Part shown: positions 1 through 7,524 of the stretch, piece after piece | How the letters are laid out: each line of letters opens with the position of its first letter | How positions within the stretch are numbered: position 1 is the stretch's first letter | NCBI GenBank assembly: GCA_903862805.1 | Contig: CAIOZP010000743.1 | Location: 1 to 7,630 of the forward strand | Length of the DNA: 7,630 bases | Source of the DNA: an uncultured Fibrobacterota bacterium | Lineage (GTDB): Bacteria > Fibrobacterota > Chitinivibrionia > Chitinivibrionales > CAIOZP01 | Reading direction: 5' to 3' | The notes under the pieces: model-generated | Database searches by the model: none | What the model was told of the DNA's origin: nothing | The model's input: only the letters and a program-made list of their open reading frames with translations | Program-made: the position numbers and the translations under genes

Positions 1-2
1 GG

Positions 3-1286
3 GTTTCCAAAACAACTTCATTCAGAGGCCAATTCTTCTCTCCAAGTAAAGACAATATTCTTTGTGTCGCAAAGAAAGTTATGGCACTTTCAAAATTTTC
101 TGATGACGTAAATATTGACCAATACACAAAGACAGAAGACTCTGGACATAGAAAGGGAGAAAAGTTCCGAGATGATACTGCATTTTATTTGACAACGTTA
201 GAGACTCGACCTAATCAGAGATATTTTATTGAGTGCCCAGATGGCACGTTTGTGATCCCTCCTGGACAGTCAATGCCGCCAGAAAAGCCTATTTATGGTG
301 ATGGCGTTTGGAGATGGAACATTGATTCATTTAATGAAAAAAGAAGTGCGATCGTCTTCAAAAAAACAACTCGTTCACCTTTAATCGATAAATTTGGTAA
401 GCAGGCATTGTGGAATATTTATACAAAGACATATTTGAAAGACAAGCTAGAGGACGGGAATATTCCGAGAGATTTTTTTGAAGGGTTTTTAAACCGAAAT
501 GGCTCTGAAACGTTAAAACAGCTCAATATCCCATTCGATTTCCCAAAACCTGTTGAGTTAATAAGTTATCTGGCAAAAATCATCGGAGTTTCAAAAGACG
601 ATATTGTGCTGGATTTTTTTGCAGGATCCGGGACAACTGCTCATTCGTTATTGGATCTCAATGTAAAAGACAATGCTAATCGAAGATATATATTGATTCA
701 GCTGCCGGAGCCAACCACAGAAGATTCTCCCTCACGAGCATCTGGCTACAAAACCATAGCCGACATCACCCGAGCCCGAGTCCGCAAAGTCATCGAGAAA
801 ATCCAATCAGAGCAATCACAAAAACAACCCAACGCCTTTGATGCCATCGAACCTCCCAAACCGCTCGATCTCGGCTTCAAAGCCTTCAAGCTCGCCCCCT
901 CAAACTTCACCTCACGCGAGCTCGACCCGAACCGCGACATAGCCGAGCAGCTCAAAGTCGGTGTCCACAATGTTGATCCCAACGCCTTAGCCGCAGACCT
1001 GCTTTACGAGTGCCTGATAAAAACCGGCTTCCCGCTAACCGCCAAGATCGAAACCCTGACGCTCGACGGCTGCACTGTTTTCTCTGTGGAGAACAACGGC
1101 CTGCTTCTATGCCTCGATACAGCGGTAACGCTTGCGGCGATAGAGGCAATGATCGAGTTGGAGCCTGCACAGATCATTGTCCGCGACGGTGCCTTCAAAT
1201 CCGATGCCGACAAGGCAAACGCGGCTCAGTCGATTCGGTTGTATAACGAGCATCATGAGGGTGCATTGGAACTGCGGGTAGTGTGA
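3..1286 (+). CDS. mod: Type III restriction-modification system methyltransferase subunit Mod (5' end outside window)
   Basis: N6-adenine DNA methyltransferase and sequence-recognition subunit of a Type III system; it methylates the host site and directs Res to unmodified sites. The frame is open to the left edge: 26 codons precede the first in-frame ATG at position 81, and they include FFSPSKDNILCVAKK, which resembles the interior of Mod proteins. That ATG is therefore internal and the true start lies upstream. Of 427 visible residues, the SAM-binding motif I (DFFAGSGTT) is at 204-212, followed by NRRYILIQLPEP, as is usual in beta-class Mods. Catalytic motif IV (DPPY), N-terminal in this class, must lie outside the window, so activity cannot be judged. 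The stretch before motif I corresponds to the target-recognition region. The C-terminal ~200 residues match the usual Mod tail and look complete. GC rises sharply after about position 710, which suggests recombination. A 52-bp gap leads to the ATPase gene. Confidence 0.93.
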   Translation, partial: VSKTTSFRGQFFSPSKDNILCVAKKVMALSKFSDDVNIDQYTKTEDSGHRKGEKFRDDTAFYLTTLETRPNQRYFIECPDGTFVIPPGQSMPPEKPIYGDGVWRWNIDSFNEKRSAIVFKKTTRSPLIDKFGKQALWNIYTKTYLKDKLEDGNIPRDFFEGFLNRNGSETLKQLNIPFDFPKPVELISYLAKIIGVSKDDIVLDFFAGSGTTAHSLLDLNVKDNANRRYILIQLPEPTTEDSPSRASGYKTIADITRARVRKVIEKIQSEQSQKQPNAFDAIEPPKPLDLGFKAFKLAPSNFTSRELDPNRDIAEQLKVGVHNVDPNALAADLLYECLIKTGFPLTAKIETLTLDGCTVFSVENNGLLLCLDTAVTLAAIEAMIELEPAQIIVRDGAFKSDADKANAAQSIRLYNEHHEGALELRVV

Positions 1287-1325
1287 ATCAAGTATTTTGC
1301 GGGTTAGAAGTGTTATAGCAAAATT

Positions 1326-1329
1326 GGAG
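1326..1329 (+). promoter_or_regulatory. Ribosome binding site setting the ATPase start
   Basis: GGAG lies 9 bases before the ATG at 1339. It supports that ATG over the upstream in-frame TTG at 1297, because the family's conserved N-terminus (a beta strand followed by IKNFRGI) begins right after this ATG. Confidence 0.65.
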
Positions 1330-1338
1330 TTCGTGTAT

Positions 1339-2397
1339 ATGCATTACAAGACCTTGACCATAAAAAATTTCCGTGGCATTGAGTCACTGGAAATACAGGA
1401 TCTAAAAAGGACAAACCTCATTGTCGGTAGAAATAACTGCGGGAAGTCTTCTATCTTGGAATCATTCTTCTTGTTGTCTGGGATGTCAAATCCTCAGTTG
1501 CCTATCGTCATACATAATCTCCGAGACATGCTCATACAGAACGATACGGATTTTGGATACCTTTTCCATAATACGGACATTCGGCAACCAATTCTGATTG
1601 ATGGGAAGACCGATGGTGTGGCCAGAAAGCTCAAGATAACACCCTTATTAACCGCGTATGGTTCCGTGCCTGCAAATAAAACGCTAACCCAACTTGCAGG
1701 GCCAGCATCTGCAATCGCAGCAACCAATACTGTAATTCATACTGTCGATGGCTTGTCCATGACCTTTCATAATGGTGGCAGCAAATACGATACAACAATA
1801 AGCATAAAAAACGGAGGTGTCACCACTGTGAACAACTACCGCGAAAAGCTTGCTTGTGCTTATATCAATTCGCGTACCGCTATGCTCGAAACAGAAAAGC
1901 ATATTGAAAAGCTACTTATCCAAAAGCGCCTTGAACCACTTATCGAAATATTAAAAGGCGTTGAACCAGATATCAACGATATTCGTCTGGGTGCAGGCGG
2001 GCGCATATATGTTGATGTTGGTGTTGACCAGCTAATGCCGATCAATATCATGGGTGATGGCATGAGGCGCATTCTTGTTCTTTTGTCAACTATCCAGAAT
2101 CTTAAAGATGGTGTTGTACTTATTGATGAGATCGAAAACGGATTTCATTATTCGTCCATGAAAATTCTCTGGAAGGCGCTTCACGCGGCTGCAAGAGAAT
2201 TTAATGTACAGATCATTGCATCCTCCCATTCGAGTGAATGCATAGAAGCATTTTCTTCGACATATGAAGAAAGTGAACCTGATGGTGATGAGGCAAGGCT
2301 GTTCCGAATAGAAAAAAGCGACTCAGGCCATACGGCATATCCATTCACTTCGAAGAGTTTGAGAGCGGGGATTGAGAATGAGATAGAGGTCCGCTGA
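1339..2397 (+). CDS. OLD/AAA15-family ATP-binding protein (ABC-like ATPase)
   Basis: Predicted cytoplasmic ABC-type ATPase of 352 residues, of the AAA15/AAA_21 (OLD-like) family. Visible elements, in order: N-terminal TIKNFRGIESLEI; Walker A GRNNCGKSS at 30-38; a signature-like MGDGMRR at 238-244; Walker B VVLIDE with D263 and E264; and a switch histidine in ASSHSSE at H297. No TOPRIM domain is fused. The protein ends about 55 residues after the switch histidine, so this is the ATPase half of a split OLD-type system, with the nuclease-like half in the next gene. The start at 1339 rests on the ribosome binding site and family N-terminus. The stop overlaps the next ATG by one base (TGATG), implying translational coupling. 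By analogy with PARIS AriA and with Gabija/OLD ATPases, I infer that it senses phage or anti-restriction activity and controls its partner. That role is not shown by the sequence. A lone AAA15 protein of another role is the alternative. Confidence 0.88.
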   Translation: MHYKTLTIKNFRGIESLEIQDLKRTNLIVGRNNCGKSSILESFFLLSGMSNPQLPIVIHNLRDMLIQNDTDFGYLFHNTDIRQPILIDGKTDGVARKLKITPLLTAYGSVPANKTLTQLAGPASAIAATNTVIHTVDGLSMTFHNGGSKYDTTISIKNGGVTTVNNYREKLACAYINSRTAMLETEKHIEKLLIQKRLEPLIEILKGVEPDINDIRLGAGGRIYVDVGVDQLMPINIMGDGMRRILVLLSTIQNLKDGVVLIDEIENGFHYSSMKILWKALHAAAREFNVQIIASSHSSECIEAFSSTYEESEPDGDEARLFRIEKSDSGHTAYPFTSKSLRAGIENEIEVR

Positions 2398-3020
2398 TGA
2401 GCACCAAGATTATCTCTACAAAACTGCTCTTGGTTGAAGGAAAAGATGAATGTAACTTCTTTGAGGCATTCTTGCGACACTGTCAGATGGATGGTGTTCA
2501 GATTATAGACGCCGGTGGAAAAGATAAATTCCCATATGTTTTTCCTGCTTATTTTGGTGCAGAAAATTTCAGGAATGTAACCCGACTCGGATTTGTTCGT
2601 GATGCAGAAGCAAATATGGCGAAGTCTGCTTTCGATAGCATTTGTGGCGTACTACGAGCACAAAGGATGCACCATCCAACAGCACCAGCAGTTGTTGATA
2701 AAAGCACGCCTGTCTTCACTGGTGTTTTCATCATGCCAGATAACCACGGCGAGGGAATGCTGGAGCACTTATGTTTGCAGACGATAAGTGGAACAGCTCT
2801 GTACTCTTCTGCAACTGCATTTATCGAGAGTATCTCAGATAAAATCTTTACCGATGAACAGGATAAGTTCAACGTACCAAAGGCAACTGTTCAAACATAT
2901 TTGGCAGTGAGAGCACCGATTGTAAACTCGCTTGGACTTGGAGCTAAATCCGGATTCTGGGATTTCAATAACAGCTGTCTCGATGAATTAAAGACGTTTC
3001 TATCGGATCTATTTTCGTAA
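2397..3020 (+). CDS. DUF3226-like TOPRIM-fold protein, probable effector partner of the ATPase
   Basis: A 207-residue protein with the marks of a compact TOPRIM fold. These are LLLVEGKDE at 10-18 with the invariant-type glutamate E14, a glycine turn GGKDKF at 40-45, and an acidic pair in FVRDAEAN (D69, E71) where TOPRIM proteins carry DxD. Later, GVFIMPDNHGEGMLEHL (109-125) is typical of DUF3226 proteins. TOPRIM domains bind metal and cut or join nucleic acid; in OLD nucleases and PARIS they act as the toxic or degradative effector. The start overlaps the ATPase stop by one base and has AGAGGT 6 bases upstream, so the two are almost surely co-expressed and probably form a complex. The second acidic residue is Glu rather than Asp, which may still bind metal. 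The cleavage target (DNA or tRNA) cannot be read from sequence. I am fairly sure of the TOPRIM assignment and less sure that it is a nuclease. Confidence 0.78.
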   Translation: MSTKIISTKLLLVEGKDECNFFEAFLRHCQMDGVQIIDAGGKDKFPYVFPAYFGAENFRNVTRLGFVRDAEANMAKSAFDSICGVLRAQRMHHPTAPAVVDKSTPVFTGVFIMPDNHGEGMLEHLCLQTISGTALYSSATAFIESISDKIFTDEQDKFNVPKATVQTYLAVRAPIVNSLGLGAKSGFWDFNNSCLDELKTFLSDLFS

Positions 3021-3034
3021 ATGACATACTCCAA

Positions 3035-3088
3035 ATGAAACTCAAGTTCGACGCCTCCCTCCCATTCCAGCACGCCGCAGTGGGTTAA
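3035..3088 (+). pseudogene. Relic of a res gene 5' end (17 codons, then stop)
   Basis: ATG at 3035 opens a 17-codon frame, MKLKFDASLPFQHAAVG, ending in TAA. Its first nine residues are identical to the start of the intact Res at 4454 (MKLKFDASLSYQLDAI), and 30 of the first 36 bases agree. The rest of the gene is gone. It lies 14 bp after the TOPRIM stop, and its ATG overlaps the stop of a five-codon frame (3021-3038) in an ATGA junction. This is the spacing expected of the next gene in an operon. It appears to mark where an older res began before the repeats, fic and present res took its place. At 6 differences in 36 bases it is not a fresh duplication and more likely comes from a different res allele. 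Confidence 0.8.
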
Positions 3089-3100
3089 TTGAGAGTCTTC

Positions 3101-3300
3101 AATATGTACAGAAAAGGGTGATTTTATGTACATGTCCTCGGTGATCAATATAAAAAATACAGGATCCTATACATATCGCGCGGTAATGCATAAAAATCCC
3201 ATAATTCCAATAATGTCGCGCGGACATATATAGAAATCATAGTGTTTTTATACATATTGTCGCCCACATGCATAGAAAATGGATTATTTTATACATATTG
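3101..3300 (+). repeat. About five degenerate ~41-bp tandem repeats upstream of fic (candidate operator array)
   Basis: The 306-bp gap before fic holds the res relic and then this array. TATACATAT recurs at 3168, 3249 and 3290, with a variant TATGTACAT at 3125. An (A/G)AAAA-rich element preceded by ATA or ACA recurs with that triplet at 3108, 3150, 3190, 3230 and 3272, giving spacings of 42, 40, 40 and 42. CGCGCGG occurs at 3177 and 3217. In the best units TATACAT is paired with ATGCATA after 11 bases (3168/3186) or 12 bases (3249/3268), an inverted arrangement expected of a dimeric DNA-binding protein. A period near four helical turns puts the sites on one face. The fic promoter probably lies within, but I could not assign -35 and -10 boxes with confidence. 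The likely ligand is the winged helix of Fic, by inference only. Confidence 0.7.
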
Positions 3301-3315
3301 ATGCCGTTCTTAATT

Positions 3316-3320
3316 GAGGA
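3316..3320 (+). promoter_or_regulatory. Ribosome binding site of fic
   Basis: GAGGA ends 6 bases before the ATG at 3327 and directly follows the last repeat unit. It supports this start, as does the family-typical N-terminus MIPLLPPPVDLESKAV. Confidence 0.75.
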
Positions 3321-3326
3321 TAGTCC

Positions 3327-4454
3327 ATGATTCCATTGTTGCCGCCACCAGTTGACCTTGAAAGCAAGGCTGTAATGCGCAAGGTTGCCTCGGCCCACAG
3401 GTTCCTTGCAGAGCTGAAAGGGGTTTCGGAGTCCATACCTAATCAGAGCATATTGCTGAACACCCTGCCACTTCAGGAGGCCAAGGACAGCTCGGCAATA
3501 GAGAACATCATCACAACTCACGATGAACTGTTCAAAGAAACATTGTTTCCGGATCTGATTTCAAGCGCTGCAACCAAAGAAGTCCGAAATTACGCAACAG
3601 CCTTACGGGTCGGATATGATGAGGTCCGAGAACAAGGCCTGCTGATGTCGCGACACATAGAGAAGATACAGGAAGAGCTGGAGCGGAACCGAGCGGGGTT
3701 TCGAAAACTGCCTGGAACCGAATTGCGTAACGAGCAGACAGGTGAGACTATCTATGTTCCCCCGCAGTCTAACGATGAAATTGTCGCTTTGATGAAGAAT
3801 TTCGAGATTTTCATTAATGACGACCAGATGCTCGATGTTGACCCACTTATCAAGATGGCTGTAATCCACTACCAGTTTGAAAGTATTCACCCGTTCTACG
3901 ATGGGAATGGGCGCACAGGGCGAATAATCAATATCCTGTATCTGGTACTCAAGGGGCTGCTTGATATACCTGTTCTGTATCTTAGTCGATATATCGTCCA
4001 GAACAAGTCTTCATACTATCGCCTTTTGCAAGGTGTTCGGGATACCGGTGACTGGGAAAGCTGGATTTTGTATATGCTCGATGGCATAGAGAAGACATCG
4101 CAGGAAACAATCGTCGTGATTCAGAAAATCAAAGAGCTGATGCGTGATTACAAACATCGGATTCGCGCTGAATACAAGTTCTATAGTCAGGATCTCATTA
4201 ACGACCTGTTTTCTCATCCATACACAAAGATCGCCTTTATCGAGCGGGATCTCAAAGTGTCTCGCTTGACGGCTACAACCTATCTGGACAAACTGGCCGA
4301 GGGTGGCTTTTTACATAAAGAACGTGGTGGGCGGTCAAACTACTATATCAATGTGCCGCTGTATGAAATAATGCAGAACCCACCAAGAATGGACAATGTG
4401 TCAGATCCAGCACCTCTGTTGATAAGAACCGTGAATCCCGAGGGCCATCAATAA
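3327..4454 (+). CDS. Class II Fic-domain protein (probable AMP-transferase) with C-terminal winged helix
   Basis: A 375-residue Fic protein. Fic enzymes transfer AMP (sometimes another nucleotide moiety) from a nucleotide to a hydroxyl side chain of a target protein. The N-terminal domain (about 1-100) carries the inhibitory helix motif [S/T]xxxE[G/N] as S55-SAI-E59-N60, so this is a class II, self-inhibited Fic. The catalytic loop HPFYDGNGRTGR at 188-199 is complete, including H188 and the N and R residues of the motif, so the enzyme should be active when inhibition is relieved. Residues about 297-345 (HPYTKIAFIERDLKVS..., ending near RSNYYIN) form a winged-helix DNA-binding domain. The gene has its own ribosome binding site and repeat-rich leader, and its TAA overlaps the res ATG by one base (TAATG), so Fic and Res are translated together. 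I infer a regulatory or guarding role over restriction. A cargo toxin-like Fic unrelated to restriction is the alternative. Confidence 0.92.
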   Translation: MIPLLPPPVDLESKAVMRKVASAHRFLAELKGVSESIPNQSILLNTLPLQEAKDSSAIENIITTHDELFKETLFPDLISSAATKEVRNYATALRVGYDEVREQGLLMSRHIEKIQEELERNRAGFRKLPGTELRNEQTGETIYVPPQSNDEIVALMKNFEIFINDDQMLDVDPLIKMAVIHYQFESIHPFYDGNGRTGRIINILYLVLKGLLDIPVLYLSRYIVQNKSSYYRLLQGVRDTGDWESWILYMLDGIEKTSQETIVVIQKIKELMRDYKHRIRAEYKFYSQDLINDLFSHPYTKIAFIERDLKVSRLTATTYLDKLAEGGFLHKERGGRSNYYINVPLYEIMQNPPRMDNVSDPAPLLIRTVNPEGHQ

Positions 4455-7444
4455 TGAAACTCAAATTCGACGCATCCCTTTCCTACCAGCTCGATGCGAT
4501 ACAATCCATCGTCAAGCTCTTCGATGGCCAGCTCCGCACCGATGCCATGTTCTCAATCGACATCAATGGTCAGGAGATCATGGGACAGCGTCAGACCGAC
4601 AAGGGCCTTGCCAACTATATTTCGGTCAATCCAGAAAGGCTTCATGCTAATCTCAAGCAAGTTCAGATATCCAACGCTCTGCCTGATTCGTCGGAGGCCG
4701 ATTTCCAGCACGAAGGAATGAACTTCTCGCTGGAGATGGAAACCGGAACTGGTAAGACTTATGTGTATCTGCGCTCAATCTTCGAGCTTCACAAGCACTA
4801 CGGGTACTCGAAGTTCGTGATAGTGGTTCCATCGGTTCCGATCCGTGAAGGCGTGCTCACGAGCATTGACGTTATGCGGCATCACTTTGGTACGCTCTAT
4901 GGCAACACACCGTTCAACAGCTATGTGTACGACTCGAAGCAACCGGGGCAACTGCGACAGTTCGCAACGGCCAACACGATACAGATTCTTGTCATCAATA
5001 TTCAGTCTTTCCAGAAGGACATCGCCGGTGATGGTGACCTGTCGAAGTTGACGGATGAGGAACTCAAGAAGCTGAATGTCATCTATCGTGAAAATGACAG
5101 GCTCTCTGGTGAGAGACCCATCGACTTCGTCCGGGCAGCTCGTCCGATCGTGATTCTCGACGAGCCTCAGAACATGGAGTCCGACAAGCGTGACAATGCC
5201 GTGAAGAACCTCAATCCACTTTGCACACTTCGGTTTTCGGCCACGCATAAGAACCTGTACAATCTTATCTATAGGCTCGACCCAATTGCCGCATACGATA
5301 AGCGCTTGGTCAAGCGCATCGAGGTTGCATCTATTGTCGAAAGTAATGCTCCAACTTCAGACACCTACGCCAAGCTGGTGGCAGTCAGTAACAAGCAGGG
5401 GCTTGAAGCTTCGGTCGAAATCAATGTCGGGACAGGCGCTGAGCCGAAACGATCAAAGGTGAAGCTCAAGCAAGGCGACAACCTTCTCGACAAGTCGAAG
5501 GGGCGTCAGGAGTATTCTGGAAACTGGGTCGTGACTGCGATCGATTCCAGCCAGGGCTTTGAATATATCGAGTTCGCTAATGGCTCCACTCTTACCTTGG
5601 GCGAGTCGCTCGGCGGCAATGACGACGAGATGGTAAAGGCACAGATCAGGGTTACGATAGAAGAACATCTGAAGAAAGAACGCGTGCTGCGATCCAAGGG
5701 GATCAAGGTATTAACGCTCTTCTTTGTCAATCGTGTGGCCGACTATCGGATATACAATGATGATGGCACTACGACCTTGGGGCCAGTAGGTCAATGGTTC
5801 GAGGAGATTTATGCTGAAGAGTCGGCGAAGAAGATGTTCAAGGGCGTGATAACAGATCCGATTTCCAGTATCCACTACGGCTACTTCTCTCAAGATAAGA
5901 AGAAGGTCGGAGGCAATTATGTCCTTATCGACAAAGATACACGTGGCAACACAGCTGCCGACGATTATGCCTACGAGCTTATCATGCGTAAAAAAGAGAG
6001 ACTGCTTGATCTTGACGAGCCACTCCGGTTCATCTTCTCGCACTCGGCGCTTCGTGAAGGCTGGGACAATCCCAATGTCTTCCAGATATGTACCCTGCGT
6101 GCCGATATGTCCGAGATTGGCAGACGTCAAACCATTGGCCGCGGCCTGCGACTTCCGGTTGACAAGACAGGAATGCGAGTACACGATACCGAAATCAACA
6201 GGCTTACGGTTATTGCCAACGAGAGCTACGAGCTTTTCGCTAACAAACTTCAGACCGAATACGAGACTGACCTTGGTATCCAGTTCGGTAAGATTCCTGA
6301 CTTCGCTTTTGTCGGCATAGAGGTCCATGAGTCTTCGGGCTCATATACCATCGACCTTGAAAAGTCACAGGAGATCGTATCGATCCTCAGGGAAGATGGA
6401 TACATCTCCAAAGCTGGTACACTTACCGATAAATTCAACCCGAGTGCCGTAGGCTTTGAACTAAAGCTGCCGGAAAGATTTCAGCCTGCGGTTGCAACAG
6501 TAGTTGACAAGCTGAATACTTTCGTGTTCAAGAATCGTGTGGTTGATGCTCGTAAGCGCCAGACGGTGAAGTTACGGAAGCAGGTGTTACTTGATCCACA
6601 GTTCGAGGAGCTTTGGAAGCGGATAAGCCCGCGTACAAGGTATAGAGTCGATTTCGACAGTGCGCTTCTTATCGAGAATGCTGCGCGCAGGATTCGGCTT
6701 CATCTGGAAGAATACCGCTTGCCAGACTTGCAGCTTCACATGGAGATCCATGACATCGACATTACAGAGGCAGGTATAGAAGCCGAAGCTGGTGCTAGAG
6801 TGATGAAAGATATCAGCATCGGCAACGCAAGAACTCTTCCGGACATCCTCGGGTATTTACAGAATGAAACAGAGCTGACTCGACAGACACTATCAGACAT
6901 TTTGTGCACTTCACGAACGCTGGATCAGTTCAAGCGCAATCCTCAGGCATATCTATCTGTGGTCACGACCCACATCCGGGCGGCCCTTCACGATGTAGTT
7001 CTTGAAGGCCTCCGTTACGAGAAGATTGATCGGGCATGGGAGATGCACAAGCTGGAAGAGGAAGATGGTCAGGAGATTGTTCGTTACCTTGAGAACCTCT
7101 ACACTGTGAAGCATCCTGATAAATACCCGTTCGACCACATCGAGTTCGACTCAATGACAGAGCGGAAGTTTGCCGAGTCTCTTGATGCCAACGAGCAGGT
7201 GAAGCTATTTGTGAAGCTGCCGTCTTGGTTCAAGGTCGATACTCCGGTAGGTGCCTACAATCCAGACTGGGCGGTAGTGTTCGAAGGTGACGAGACGCTT
7301 TATCTTGTCCGTGAAACCAAGAGCACTCTCGACAGCGAAGAACGTCGCAAGAAAGAGAGTCAGAAGATCCTATGCGGCCAGAAACACTTCAGGGCGCTTG
7401 GAGTGGACTTCAAGGTTGTAACTTCTGTGGCGGAGCTGGTCTGA
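4454..7444 (+). CDS. res: Type III restriction endonuclease subunit Res (helicase-nuclease)
   Basis: A 996-residue restriction subunit, the usual length for this family (EcoP1I and EcoP15I Res are near 970). It works with Mod: ATP hydrolysis drives long-range communication along DNA, then cleavage next to the recognition site. Helicase motifs are all present: Walker A METGTGKT at 95-102, motif II DEPQ at 236-239, motif III SAT at 262-264, SHSALREGWDNP at 529-540, and motif VI IGRRQTIGRGLRLP starting at 555. The C-terminal PD-(D/E)xK nuclease has NPDW with D938 and ETK with E954 and K956. No frameshift or missing key residue was seen, so it appears functional. Its start overlaps the fic stop, with a GAGGG at 4440-4444, 9 bases upstream. 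It is separated from mod by three genes, and a relic of another res start lies at 3035. No clear terminator follows. Confidence 0.96.
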   Translation: MKLKFDASLSYQLDAIQSIVKLFDGQLRTDAMFSIDINGQEIMGQRQTDKGLANYISVNPERLHANLKQVQISNALPDSSEADFQHEGMNFSLEMETGTGKTYVYLRSIFELHKHYGYSKFVIVVPSVPIREGVLTSIDVMRHHFGTLYGNTPFNSYVYDSKQPGQLRQFATANTIQILVINIQSFQKDIAGDGDLSKLTDEELKKLNVIYRENDRLSGERPIDFVRAARPIVILDEPQNMESDKRDNAVKNLNPLCTLRFSATHKNLYNLIYRLDPIAAYDKRLVKRIEVASIVESNAPTSDTYAKLVAVSNKQGLEASVEINVGTGAEPKRSKVKLKQGDNLLDKSKGRQEYSGNWVVTAIDSSQGFEYIEFANGSTLTLGESLGGNDDEMVKAQIRVTIEEHLKKERVLRSKGIKVLTLFFVNRVADYRIYNDDGTTTLGPVGQWFEEIYAEESAKKMFKGVITDPISSIHYGYFSQDKKKVGGNYVLIDKDTRGNTAADDYAYELIMRKKERLLDLDEPLRFIFSHSALREGWDNPNVFQICTLRADMSEIGRRQTIGRGLRLPVDKTGMRVHDTEINRLTVIANESYELFANKLQTEYETDLGIQFGKIPDFAFVGIEVHESSGSYTIDLEKSQEIVSILREDGYISKAGTLTDKFNPSAVGFELKLPERFQPAVATVVDKLNTFVFKNRVVDARKRQTVKLRKQVLLDPQFEELWKRISPRTRYRVDFDSALLIENAARRIRLHLEEYRLPDLQLHMEIHDIDITEAGIEAEAGARVMKDISIGNARTLPDILGYLQNETELTRQTLSDILCTSRTLDQFKRNPQAYLSVVTTHIRAALHDVVLEGLRYEKIDRAWEMHKLEEEDGQEIVRYLENLYTVKHPDKYPFDHIEFDSMTERKFAESLDANEQVKLFVKLPSWFKVDTPVGAYNPDWAVVFEGDETLYLVRETKSTLDSEERRKKESQKILCGQKHFRALGVDFKVVTSVAELV

Positions 7445-7524
7445 GTGAGGAAGTATTCAGACTCTGTACATTTGAGGGTAAAACATCGTGAATTACGCTA
7501 TTTTAAAGGTCTCAAAAAAATGCC

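Noticed and set aside
81..83. ATG at 81 as the start of mod
   Set aside because: The frame is open upstream to the window edge and those codons read as Mod-like protein; a start here would leave a methyltransferase without its catalytic DPPY motif.
354..620. Homopolymer tracts of seven A or T in mod as phase-variation switches
   Set aside because: Seven-base tracts are common in AT-rich coding sequence, and phase-variable mod genes usually carry longer or multi-unit repeats; nothing longer is visible in this part.
1297..1299. TTG at 1297 as start of the ATPase
   Set aside because: No good ribosome binding site precedes it, and the extra 14 residues have no counterpart in the family; the ATG at 1339 has GGAG 9 bases upstream and begins at the conserved N-terminus.
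3101..3300. CRISPR array or plasmid iterons
   Set aside because: The whole ~41-bp unit is repeated and diverged rather than an exact repeat with unique spacers, there is no cas gene, and no replication initiator gene is nearby; an operator array fits the position better.
5711..6328. 205-codon open frame on the minus strand inside res
   Set aside because: It lies wholly within well-conserved helicase motifs of res, has no recognisable domain, and is best explained as a shadow frame; the same applies to the minus frame at 4775-5248.
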